A stretch of 64,000 bases of DNA from Reticulascus tulasneorum (lineage: Eukaryota > Ascomycota > Sordariomycetes > Glomerellales > Reticulascaceae), in contig LSAX01000003.1 in the NCBI GenBank assembly GCA_001557505.1, positions 1,674,001 to 1,738,000 of the forward strand. Direction: 5' to 3'. Shown here one piece after another: positions 1 through 10,234 of the stretch (within the stretch, counting starts at the first letter, position 1; every line of letters begins with the position of its first letter). Position numbers and translations under genes: made by a program. The notes under the pieces were generated by a model, which saw only the letters and a list, made by a program, of their open reading frames with translations, searched no databases and had not been told where the DNA came from.

Positions 1-1917
1 AGCTGAAAGCAGAGACTCTTGCCGAAGGAGGTAGCAGCTTGGACGAAGATATCATGGCCATCTAAAGCGGCGGTAATTATTTCCCGTTGCTGGGGTCTTT
101 TTGCGACGCATGTTAGCATATTTCCGAATTTAGAGCACCTGTACTGGATCAAGGGATTTTACCTGAAGGATGACTTGTTGAACTGGCGCCGTAGGGTGAA
201 GTCAATATCGACGCATGAGGTCGTGCGTGATAAAGGAGGCATTGTGCATGCTTCAAGCTGACGGAAATGGATCGAGCCGCGAGTGGAGTGAATTTAGACA
301 AATGCTTCATCGGCATGAGATTAAAATCTTCGGCCAGACCCGTCTTTGAGATACACTCATTTTTGGTCGGCAACCCGGACCTTCCAGCTCTCGCCGCGTT
401 GAAACGAGGGCAAGAACACAGACGCAATCCGCAAAGAAGTCCCAGGCTGGTTGGGCAATCTATGGTTGCGGGTCTTCAGCCGACTTGAGATTCAAGGTTC
501 TGTCGATTGGAGGTTAAAGTGGAATAGGCACCTTAGGTGTGCTTCCCGTGCATTTTCGCCTCCATCGGGCTGGGCTTTTCCATTGCATTGCTGCCGAATG
601 GTTGGGTTACCTACCTAGATCTCTTTCGGATGGTGCCTTGATAGTCCAAGGCTGATGGAAACCCTCCCAGCGGCCTGGACCAACTGAATCAAGCTTGTGG
701 ATGCCGATCTTACAGTGGGGAATCCGTCTCTTTGCATGCTTTGCTAGGCTACAAAGGTATTGTACACCGAATGATAGGTGCAGCCTACATACCTTATACT
801 ACGGTGCCTATGGAAGGATGATGTATGCATCACGATCAGGTGTCCATCATTGCCTACCTTATGGCAGAGTCAAAGCATGATCAAATGCTCAGTGCACCAC
901 CTCCCTTCTAAGGTCTTTTGAAACCCCCAAGGCTTTTTAATCGTTCCATTCACGGCCGGAGGAACATGAGTCCTATTGAATCCGCAAACGGTCTTCAACA
1001 CAAACTTTAAGAGGCATGTACATATGTATGTAGGTTATTGCTAGAACAAACTTCCAGCCAGGTGGGAATAAAGTATTCACACGGAAACCACGCCTCCCTC
1101 CTTTTGAAATAAATGTTTCCAGTGCTCACTGACGTGACATCAAACATGGAGCTGTGCCCACCGTCCAAGCCCGTGGCGTGCCAGAGGAAGCCCGCCCGGG
1201 CGTGCCTTGCAGCAGCGCTAGGTGCGTTTTAGCCTTAGTACTAAGTTCACACCCACCAGTCGCTCCATTCTGCAGCAGTCTCTGCAGGTGCCTTAGCGGT
1301 TGATTGGTCGTGTCACAGCCCCCCCACAGGAGACCTGTCAGCCCGTCATAGGCCCACAACTCCCCAAACCCCTTTCCCCTGATGCTGTGAGAGCATGGGG
1401 GCGTGTCCCGAGGGAGAAATGATTGGGACAGAGGAAATGGGAAGTCCTTCTGTGCATTCCATCCCGCAAAAGAAGCTCCAGTCCGGAGAGAAATGCCACA
1501 GTCCCTCTGTGTCTCTCGCTCTCTCTCGCCGTCACACATCCGGTCCACTCCTTCTCCAGATTCTCCCAATCCTCTGCGGTTCTAAAGGGATTTGTCTTGT
1601 TTGAAAACCGCCTCGTATGGGCGCTCGCTCCAACTCGAATCGCTCACCTCCGCTTCCTTCGATAGTCCCTCGTCCTCGCCTTGCTCGACGCTTCTGGTAG
1701 CCCGTGCCCATGATGAACTCTCGTGCTTCAGCCATCACCCTGTCACATTCCCCCTGTTCATTGGTCTAAATTCCCGGCTCTTTATTGTTTGAGACTCCAT
1801 CCTCGCTCGGCCGACGAGTAGTAGGGCACCCTGAAACGTTTTTGATCCAAACACGACTTCGACCCTTCAATTCCTCTTGCGTGCTTGCAAATTTCTCTTC
1901 AATCCTCATCCATCGTC
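1..1917. other. Gene-free left edge and upstream region of SOG2
   Basis: No recognisable gene is seen on either strand; the open frames here are short, overlap one another and resemble nothing I know. A pyrimidine-rich stretch at about 1502-1560, rich in CT steps, lies 350-400 bp upstream of the SOG2 start and is typical of fungal promoter or leader sequence. The region probably holds the promoter and 5' leader of SOG2. Any gene lying to the left of the window is not visible. Confidence 0.5.
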
Positions 1918-4900
1918 ATGGAGAGACAGGAGAGAGCCGAGAGACCTTCGGGTCCGCTGGGAGCGGCGACACAGTCGACAGGGCGAGGATTGCCCGACAA
2001 CCCAGCACAAGGCATCCGCCGCCTCCTGGGGAACAATCCGTCCCTGTCTAACATTCCTCCTCCACCGCCAATGCCTCCGATGCCCGACCTTCGAAGCGTC
2101 ACGTCGAATTCGAGTTTGTCGACATCAGCCCCCATGTCCACCGCCCAAGTCATTGCGCTGGCTCGTGAAGCAATGCGAAAAGCCTTGGACGAAAACGAGA
2201 ACCAGGCCGCCGAGGCAAGTGCCGTTAGCAACGACTTGAAGCCCGGTGTCACAATGATTTTGAGTCGAAAGGGTATTCAAAGGCTCCCGGAAGAGGTGGT
2301 TGATATTATCAAGCATGAATTGGAACGGTCGGTGTTCCCCTAGAACTTCTCCTGGTTTCGTCAATTTGCTGACTCTTCTTCCACTACCAGTCTTGCCCTG
2401 TCCCACAACCAGGTCTCGTCCTTCCCGGCTCGCTTCTCCGAATGCACATCTCTTCGATATTTGAACGTTAGGAACAATCAGATAAGGGAGTTCCCAATGC
2501 CTGTAAGGTTACCCTTGCTGCTATAACATATATGGTCTGCGGCTGATGCAAGTTGAACAGCTTTGTGATCTGAGGTCTCTGGAAATTCTTGATCTGAGTA
2601 AGAACAAATTGCGAGTCCTTCCACCTGAAATCGTCAAATTGGCATCCCTAAAGGTGTTCTCGGTACAAAAAAATCGGATTGAGGAACTGCCCCTTGCGCT
2701 TGCCGACATGGTCTCTTTGCAAGTGTTGAAGTTCGATGGAAATCCGATAACATTTCCACCGCAAGAGGTACTCCAGGTGCAGGCTAGCAGTCCGCCAAAC
2801 GAGGGGTTTCTAAAGGAGAGTGAAGTAACTGAGGTTGCGGTGACTGCACACATTAAAAAGTATTTGAAGCAACGAGCTCTGACCGATCGAGTTGAATCGG
2901 ACACAGCCGGGGACGAGTCGAGTGAAGGGATGGAAACACCGCGCCTGCCTCCAATCAAGCGTGTCATGAGCGGTCGGTTTCCAATCAAAGTCAACGGCAC
3001 AGATCTACCAGACATTCGATCACCAGCCCTATCTCGGCCTCCACCCATCCCGACGAGATCACATTATCGAGGATTATCTCAACAAAACACTGCTGTCCGT
3101 AGGCCAGGGGTTATGCCACTGACCATCGGAAATGTCAACGAGAGAGTCAGAAGCAACTCGGAAACATTGCTTCAAGCCACCCGCGGAGAACGACCAGAGT
3201 CGCGATCGAGACGCATGGGTGTTGTTTCCAAGAAAGCCACTGAGCTCGGTACCTTAGATGAAGGCCAAGCAAACAATCGCTTCAGTCACTATCGAGGCTT
3301 AAGTCACGGGTCCGCTATGCAAGGAAACGGAGTCGCCATGGCCGTCAAAAGCCCCAACAGCCCAGCTGATCCATTTCTCCAGCGACCCATCTACGTTCGG
3401 CGACTCTCCGTGCTACCTGAACGACGACGCGAATCGAAAGTCTACGACCCTATCGTCGAGGCTGCTAAGGGCATCCTCTACTCGGTGTTTCAAATACATC
3501 CAATGATTCAGATGCTGATGAGTCTCACAAGCGACGGCTCGACTAAGCGGTCCAGCCTTGAAATCGTCTTCTACAACACGAACTCGCATGTAGAAGAGCT
3601 CGAGCAGGAGATACAAAAACATGAGCCATCCTTAGACGGCGACGACTATGATGGCCGTGACAACGAGAATGTCCAAAGGGCGTGTCAGACGCTGGTTAGC
3701 GCCTACACCCACGTTTGCACACTGCTCGCCGGAAATATCGATTCTTTTGTCGACAATGGGGACCCCCGCTATATTCGGACTCTGTTGATGCTGCTCTACA
3801 ATAGTATTATGGAGATCAGAGTAACACTGTCGGGCATGTCACCGGATGATGGGTATAGAAAGAACGCCTACAGGGCCGCTGTAGGAGATACCCTCAGACC
3901 TTCCTCGCGCGAGAACTCTGTGACTCCGACTGCTGAGCGACCTGGGCTCGCCCAACGTACTCGCGCAGGACAGTTTGTTCACAACCCAAGCAATCTTCGA
4001 GTAGCAACGGACGTGCCACTGCCGTATGTGAATGGCAATACCGCCCACCGAACTGCAACTATCACTTCTGCCACGCCTCGATCGGGAGAGTCGTTCGCGT
4101 CTGCTTCGAGCGGCCGCGGCATGATGATCGACTTCTCGGAGGAGGACAAATACTTTGAGAGGATCTTCCTATCCCTCCAGAGATCATCGGAGCTTGTCAT
4201 GAGGACACTCCCAATGTTCCAAAACCAACTGTCTGCTGGCATTAAGACGGCGATGGCTCAGCGAGCTCCAGACCATGAGATTCGGTGCTGGAAGGGCTTG
4301 GTTACCAAGTGCGGGACCGCCATTCAACAAACTGAAATGCTGAGGAACCGCCTGTCCCTCATCAAGCTAAAAGAGCCGGGGATCATGGCACAGACCAGCT
4401 TCCGAAGTTTGATTAACAATTTTATCGACTCTTGGGCTGAATTTGGTAATAAGATCAAGGAAGCATTCAACCTGGTACCCCTCCCGCCAGACACAAGGGT
4501 TCGGCTACGACCTATTCAGCAAACCATGAAGGAGGCAAGGGATTCCATCTTGCAGTCCCCTTGGAGCTATCTACTGCGACAATCATCCGTCCCCAGCACT
4601 TTCAGCCCCGGTGGATCTCAGCAGTTGCCACCCATGCAACTACCGATGACACCGCAAAGTGCTGCCCTCGGCCCAGCAGTTCAGGCGACCGTACCATCCA
4701 CTCCACAGAGCGCATCATTCGCGACCGCATTCTCTGGGGGCGTATTCGAGCGGGCGGAGAACCTCATCAGCATGGGCGGTCTCGCGATCGCTCGGAATGG
4801 CACCATGACGAATAGCACCGCCAGCAGTTTCAGCACCATGTCCTCCTTCTCCTCTGATGGCTCCATGACTCCATCCTCTATTATTAGCCCTAACGGTATG

Positions 4901-4945
4901 GGACCAGGGGCCTTTCGCCTAAATGGCAGCAAGGTGGCCTTCTAG
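1918..4945 (+). CDS. SOG2: Leucine-rich repeat RAM-signalling protein, Sog2 family
   Basis: Sog2 is the leucine-rich repeat component of the RAM network, which controls the NDR kinase Cbk1/COT-1 and so polarised growth and cell separation. Three exons fit: 1918-2327, 2391-2502 and 2561-4945, giving about 968 residues. Splicing joins leucine-rich repeats in one frame (LALSHNQVSSFP, then LRYLNVRNNQI, then LEILDLSKNKLRVLPPEI), roughly residues 109-260. A long low-complexity linker with Pro/Arg/Ser follows, then the Sog2 domain from about residue 465 (ESKVYDPIVEAAKGILYSVF onward). The tail is rich in Ser, Thr and Pro. The first donor (GTCGGT) is weak, but it is the one that restores the repeat frame. 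An in-frame ATG at 1885 would add 11 residues; 1918 was preferred because the protein then starts in a charged segment. Its 3' end converges with the DUF1993 gene. Confidence 0.9.
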
Positions 4946-5515
4946 GAGATGCACGGTCCCGCATCTTGAATCACTTTGATAGTGAAAGCGTTTTACTTTT
5001 ACACGGGTCAACGACTCGTTCCGTTGACGAGAATCTCAACGTTTACGAACCAGGCTCTGGGAGTTCTATCTTATGTCGCTCTTTTCTGCATAGCACATGG
5101 CGTCCTGGGAAGCCCTTGATTTCGGACATAAAGAGGAATGAATACAGATAGCAGTTTAGAGTGAAGTAATGCTATGGCCATAAGCACACGAGCCATCTAT
5201 TCTGGCATGGTCTTAGATCATGGGGATACAACTTCACGGTTGAATCAAGGGCTTAAGGTTGAGTGCTGCAACCGTGTTGGGCTGAAGGTTGCACGTATAA
5301 TAGATTCAACCGCGGATGAAATCTAATGTTAAGATATTTGGCAAGACTGTCTATGTCCATGCAATCCAGTGTTCCCGTTGGTGTTTCGCTCCCCAAGATG
5401 CCCTTGGCAATCCCGTGAGTCATTGTGTAATCGAATCTGGCACGGGCACCAAGGTGCTCGTACATTTTGACTTGCAACGATTACCAGCAGAATTCTGCTC
5501 AGTCCTATCCCCTCT
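4946..5515. other. Convergent 3' intergenic region
   Basis: This stretch lies between the convergent 3' ends of SOG2 and the DUF1993 gene. It should hold both 3' untranslated regions. I see no gene, repeat or RNA in it. Confidence 0.5.
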
Positions 5516-6132
5516 TCACTTCGACTCCTCTACCTTCACAAACAAATCTTTCTGCGAATCCAGATAGTCGAAAGCACTGAGTGGAACACCCAGGTGCCGC
5601 AAAATGCAATACGCCGATGTCAGATGGAAGTGGAAGTTGGGGATAGCGTATTGCATAACATAGCTGTACCCCGTGAAGCGGAATGTGCCGAGCCGGCCGG
5701 TCGCCATCAGCACCTCGGCGTCCTCCTTGCCATCCATGCTATTCTCGGGCACGGCCTTGAGGATGTCGATGGTCTTCGTGACGCGGGCGTGCAATTCGTC
5801 GAAAGTCTTTTCGTTGTCTTCGAGAACACCCGCGTCGTAGCCGCCGAGGCGCGAGGCGAGGAATTTGGCGGTGTTGGAGACGGATTGGACCTGGTAGTCG
5901 AGGCTGCGGGTCTGTTAGTCGCAATCATGAGGGCGAACAGATGGGTATGAGAAAGGCATCAAGGGAGGACGAGGACTGACGAGCGCATATCATCGATTAG
6001 ACGGAAGGTGATCATGTCCTCGGGCTTCGAGGCCTTGGCTACGCAGTGCTGCTCGGCTTTTGTGAGAATTCCGTTCAAGTTCTCAAGGTACTTGATCATC
6101 ATAGGGACGGAGGCTTTGTAGAGAGACACCAT
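5516..6132 (-). CDS. DUF1993 domain protein
   Basis: This is a small fungal protein of the DUF1993 family, a helical-bundle family of unknown biochemical function found in bacteria and fungi. Two exons fit: 6132-5981 and 5903-5516, giving 179 residues, close to the usual family length of about 170. The protein opens with MVSLYKASVPMMIKYLENLN, and the junction reads DDMRSLDYQVQSVSNTAKF. The second exon has the family's helical FDELHARVTKTIDILK segment and an aromatic, histidine-rich segment near FHFHLTSAYCILRHLGV. The acceptor was moved nine bases inside the first candidate AG because only that choice keeps the family frame. An upstream in-frame ATG at 6159 would add nine residues. The start faces the BLOC-1-like gene divergently. 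Confidence 0.85.
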
Positions 6133-6879
6133 AGTGGCGGTTGGTTTGTGTGTTGGCAAGAGTATCGATGATAGATTGGTAGAGGCAGTTAGCTACTCAA
6201 TCAAGCAGTGGATGAAGTATTAAAGCCAGGAACCCTGAGAACTCAAAGAGAAGAGCGGATGCCACTCTTAAATAGCCCAGCCGGGCGCGTCTAAAACCAC
6301 ATAGTTCATGCTTCGCACTCCGCCAGCTCCTCGAGCAAGCCTCAGAGCCCACCCAAGCTCCGCTCCGCATCCCGCAGCTCCAAATTATGGGGAGGGTGAA
6401 TCCTACGACTTCCGTAAGCCGGAAGGCATGGTAAAAGTCCCCGTTTCCCAGCCCCGGCGTGGTCGAAAGTCAGCTTATAAACATTGATTGATACTGTGGT
6501 CCTGCGTGAACATCATGCTGGCCAATGGCTTCTGGAGGATGGCTTAGATGAAGCTCATCGGCTGACAAAACCTTTAAGCTCTCCAAGAAGTTGCACGATG
6601 ATATACGGGTGTTAAAGCCCAAGTTTGTCCCTTTTTGGGGTAACTTAGCTGCATGACCCCACTGCTCCCTGCCCGCTACCCCTCCATGCTCGGCGAGTTT
6701 GCGACGCCCACACGCATTACCGAATCGAGTTAGAGCCGTTTAAGATCCATGTAAGTAGGTAGGTAGGCTCTCCCATTGTGATGTGTGAATGCCTTGACGT
6801 TGCCGTCACGAGCACACGGTTCCGTGCTGGTAATCTGTACACTCTCGAGGATCTAGGGTCAGTCAACAAAGACTACATC
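6133..6879. promoter_or_regulatory. Divergent intergenic region, DUF1993 / BLOC1S1-like
   Basis: This bidirectional promoter region lies between divergent genes. A (T)AGGTAGGTAGG run at 6752-6768 sits about 115 bp upstream of the BLOC-1-like start; the same motif recurs elsewhere in the window. An in-frame ATG at 6778 could extend that protein by 34 residues, but the peptide looks unlike the rest. No gene is seen here. Confidence 0.5.
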
Positions 6880-7815
6880 ATGTCGTCCGCGGCATCCTCA
6901 TCTAGCCATCCGCCTCCCGCTTCCTCTACGACGACCACTATCTCATCTCCTAACCATGCCAGCACCTCCAGCCCGCGATTTCCATCTGCCACCTCCTCCG
7001 TCTCCTCGCCGCAACACCCACCACCCCATCACCATGGCCATCTCCAGCCCCCTCACCAACATGGTGCACCGCACGGGAACCCCCCACATATCCAGCCGAC
7101 GCTCCCGTCTCCGGACCAGGAGCGGCACATCGCCGAAGCCCGCGCCGCAGTCGTAGCGAGCATTGGCAACATGCTCGATTCCGAGCTGCAGTCGCGTGCA
7201 AGCCTCCTGCACTCCAACGCCGCCGCGCTGGCGAAGCAGGAGCGCGATGTCGTCAAGGCCACGGATGCGCTGCGGAAGGAGAACGATAAGCTGGGTAAGG
7301 TGGCGGCGGACGCGGCGAGACGGGTGAAGGAGCTCGGGAATGTGCAGAACTGGGCTGAGGTCTTGGAGAGGGACTTTTTGGTGCTGGAGGAGACTATGAG
7401 GCTCGTGAGGGAGGGGAGCTGTGGTAGTTGCGAGAGCGGCAGTTGGAGCGGGAGCGGAAGCTGGAGTGGGAGTGAAGCTCCGGAGGGTGAAGAGCGCAGG
7501 GACGGGGACGATGCCAGAATGGCTGATGGAGAAGACGTGAGGGACTTGAAGGGTGTTGTAGATCCGGAGGGTGATGTCAGAATGGAGGAGGATACGGAAC
7601 AAGGTGGTGTTAAGCTCGATTTGGACTCCTTGGATAACGGCCTGGATAAGGGGAAGGGAAAAGAAGGCGATGATATCCCAAACACGATGGAGGTGGACGG
7701 CATGCGAACCGAATCGTCGGCCACAAGTTTTAGTATAACGGAGGCGGGGTCAAGCAATGGGACCGAGAATCACGCAAAGGGGTCTGAGACGACCTCAAGC
7801 TCGACCACACTATGA
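6880..7815 (+). CDS. BLOC-1 subunit 1 / GCN5L1-like protein
   Basis: This is a GCN5L1-family protein, the family of BLOC1S1 and yeast Bls1, which works in endosome and lysosome-related organelle traffic. It is a single exon of 311 residues. Residues 1-85 are a Ser/Pro/His-rich disordered leader. The family core follows at about residues 90-180 as a helical coiled segment (ARAAVVASIGNMLDSELQSR, then RRVKELGNVQNWAEVLERDF), matching the diagnostic family motif ENWAxxxExD of animal BLOC1S1. The C-terminal 130 residues are an acidic, Gly/Ser-rich tail with a GSWSGSGSWSGS repeat. Animal homologues are about 125 residues, so the long tails are a fungal elaboration. ATG 6880 was chosen over 6778 because the typical Ser-rich leader begins there. 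The 3' end converges with TSC13. Confidence 0.75.
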   Translation: MSSAASSSSHPPPASSTTTTISSPNHASTSSPRFPSATSSVSSPQHPPPHHHGHLQPPHQHGAPHGNPPHIQPTLPSPDQERHIAEARAAVVASIGNMLDSELQSRASLLHSNAAALAKQERDVVKATDALRKENDKLGKVAADAARRVKELGNVQNWAEVLERDFLVLEETMRLVREGSCGSCESGSWSGSGSWSGSEAPEGEERRDGDDARMADGEDVRDLKGVVDPEGDVRMEEDTEQGGVKLDLDSLDNGLDKGKGKEGDDIPNTMEVDGMRTESSATSFSITEAGSSNGTENHAKGSETTSSSTTL

Positions 7816-7820
7816 GATCA

Positions 7821-7842
7821 GTTTTTTTTTTTTTTTTTTTTT
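7821..7842 (+). repeat. Poly-T tract after the BLOC1S1-like stop
   Basis: A run of about 22 thymines begins a few bases after the stop codon at 7815. It lies in the short convergent gap before TSC13. It is a homopolymer prone to length variation and may be counted inexactly in assemblies. Confidence 0.8.
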
Positions 7843-8104
7843 GGCGATATTGGATTTGCGACGGCTGTTTACGACTAATGAAGATGACGAACATCATGCT
7901 ATATCAGAGAGCGGAATACGACCTTTCAAATACTCTAGATTGCATGCAGGCGGGGTGCGCGAGAAGCACAGCTTTGGTAAAGGGCTGAGATTAGTTCTAT
8001 GATTGTGTTTCTACATTACAGTAATTATGGTCCAAGACATTCTGCTTGGCTAGCTTGCCAGGCAGATCTAGACTAGAGTGCGCAACCACGTGCGGCCGAC
8101 AAAC

Positions 8105-9144
8105 TTATAGGAGCCCCGGCAGCATGACGTACTTCTTCTTCTTGTACGTCTCAGGAAACTCCTTGCGATATGCCCTCTCCTTGCCCTTGCCCCACACATA
8201 CATCTGCCATCCGCCATAGAAAATGAACACCGCAGTAGTCCAGCTTCTGCTCGCAATGGTCACTCCGATCCAAGAGATGACCTCGAACATGTAGTTGGGG
8301 CATGTAACAATCCCGAAGCCATAACCCTTAGGAATCTGCCTCTCCGTACCACCAGTAGTCCGCAAGGTGGCCAGGTTCAAATGCACCACCAAGTTCGACA
8401 CCTCGCCAAACAAGAACACTGCCGCGCCAATCACATCTAGCAGCCCGTTACTCGCCTTTGCCGTGAGCGAGTTCGGCTGGTAGATCTGCAACGCACAGAG
8501 GAGGCCCGAGACGGCCCAGTAGAAGAAGCAGTTCTTGAAGATGTTGCGGACAGGCATTGTGTTGGCGGAAAACTTGTGGACGAAAAGTGTCTCATACTCG
8601 CGCTTGAGAAAGTGCGCCATGAACATGGCCAAAGTGAGCCATTGGGTTTGCGACAATGGTGTGTACTTCGCGGAGGGGTAGAGGTAAGGTCTCACGGCCA
8701 GGACGGCGGGGTGGAATAGGATGGGGCCGAGGTATTCGAGAACGAAGACGAATCTCCAGGATGCCTGTGGACCTAGTAGGCGTTAGGTGCGTCATGGCAG
8801 AGATGATGGAGGTGAGGTACATACCCAGGTCCTTAACCAACAGCTCTCCTGCTGTAATAACCCCTTGCTCAGTGCTGAGACGAGCTTTGCGGTTCTTCAA
8901 CGTCTTGTTGGTCGACGGGTCGAAGAGGCCAACTCTGTTGTGGTCTTGGATCCCAGCTTGGCGGGCAATCAGAACCTTGAGCTCCTCGACAGTAATGTCT
9001 ACAGGCAGTTCGATCGTGGCCGGCAGTTTCTTGATCGGTTGCTTCGGCGCTGGCACATGTCAGCTTGGCAGTCCAGGTACCTGGGTTCAGCGAGCACGAA
9101 AACTCACAGCGATTCGTCAACTTTATTGAGAATTTGGCTGTCAT
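8105..9144 (-). CDS. TSC13: Very-long-chain trans-2-enoyl-CoA reductase
   Basis: Tsc13 catalyses the last step of the ER fatty-acid elongation cycle, reducing trans-2-enoyl-CoA to acyl-CoA for very-long-chain fatty acids and sphingolipids. Three exons fit: 9144-9108, 9049-8825 and 8772-8105, giving 309 residues; yeast Tsc13 is 310. The N-terminal part is ubiquitin-like (ITVEELKVLIARQAGIQ). Several membrane segments follow, then the steroid 5-alpha-reductase type C-terminal domain with GYGFGIVTCPNYMFEVISW and FIFYGGWQMYVW. The C-terminus is lysine-rich (ETYKKKKYVMLPGLL), fitting an ER membrane protein. The first exon is only 37 nt. The gene diverges from the Ppo-like oxygenase; both act on fatty acids, but the spacing of over 1 kb argues against any special link. 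Confidence 0.95.
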
Positions 9145-10234
9145 TGTGACTGCAGGGTTCTGGGATCTGGCTCTGTATCTCCGTGATTTACACCTTTTGG
9201 AGGACGGAGAATGAGGAAAGGCGAAGAACTAAGACTCGGTCGGTTTTTGTTGGGGACTTCTGACACTAGAATGCGGTAGTCGATGAGACGGACTTAGGAA
9301 TTTTTGAGATACCTCATAATTGCATATTTGGCACCGAGCTAACTTTACCTACCTAGGGGTAAATAGTTATTGATTAGTCGTGTGGAATTCGGTGCAATCA
9401 ATCAATGCATACTCCCGACTGCACGCCTCGGCATCGATGGAGGAATTTGACCGACACGGAATTATTTCTCCAAGATCGATTGAACCCGGTCTTTGAGTCT
9501 TTAAGAGTTTGGCCAATAAAGAGCTAGAATCAGTGCTGCCTCGCGACCCGGGGAGCGAGTAAGCTTCTTCAAGATGCAGGTTGGATGTTGGTCCTCAATC
9601 TCGCAGCATGTAAATACCTGGATCATACACACATAACCAACACATGATAAGATCTTTCCAGTTTCCATCCCTCCATATATCAACTACCTCGATGAGTAAG
9701 ACTGGAGTGATTCAATATCCAATCCAAGTACCAGAGTATCCGAATTGTCGGGAGTGAACGGTACCATATTTTCTCGTTCCAGATATCTCAATGCACCATG
9801 AATCGGTAAGTGTAGGGTTCCTCTCCCAGGCTACTTTAAAACCCAGGAGGTGCCTTCTTGCTACTCTCCCGAAACTGGCTCTGCTCTGCCCTGTCCAGTC
9901 AGTGGAACTCTGGCGGCGCGCGTCCAAAGGAAGGCGATTCCAGGTTGATGGCCAAGAACTCCTGGTATTAGCACCAGTTAGGTAAGAGTGTCCATCGTCT
10001 GGCACACAGCCTTCTACTCTGGGCTCTGTAAGGCTTAAATCGACGTGCTGGACTGACACGATTCCGCACAACACCTACCGTAGTCGTCTACCCTTCGCAA
10101 CGTACATGTCTCCGTGTTGTGTCCCGCAACAGTAGCTCGCCCCTTTCCCAATAGCTTCATTTCTCTTCTGCATATCAGCCTTTCCAAGAGTATTTCTACC
10201 TACGCATTCAATATACCATACGCTTGAAGCCACT
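9145..10234. promoter_or_regulatory. Divergent intergenic region, TSC13 / Ppo-like
   Basis: About 1.1 kb lies between divergent starts. It holds a TACCTACCTAGGGGTA element at 9346-9361, about 200 bp upstream of TSC13. The open frames here (for example 9712-10074 on the minus strand) have no recognisable similarity. No RNA gene is seen. Confidence 0.5.

Noticed and set aside
1126..1569. 147-codon minus-strand frame near the left edge
   Set aside because: It overlaps a CT-rich promoter-like tract of SOG2 and has Arg/Gly-rich shadow composition; not a convincing protein.
6778..6879. N-terminal extension of the BLOC1S1-like protein from ATG 6778
   Set aside because: The added 34 residues (Cys and Val-rich start) differ from the Ser-rich leader, and the segment looks like 5' leader.
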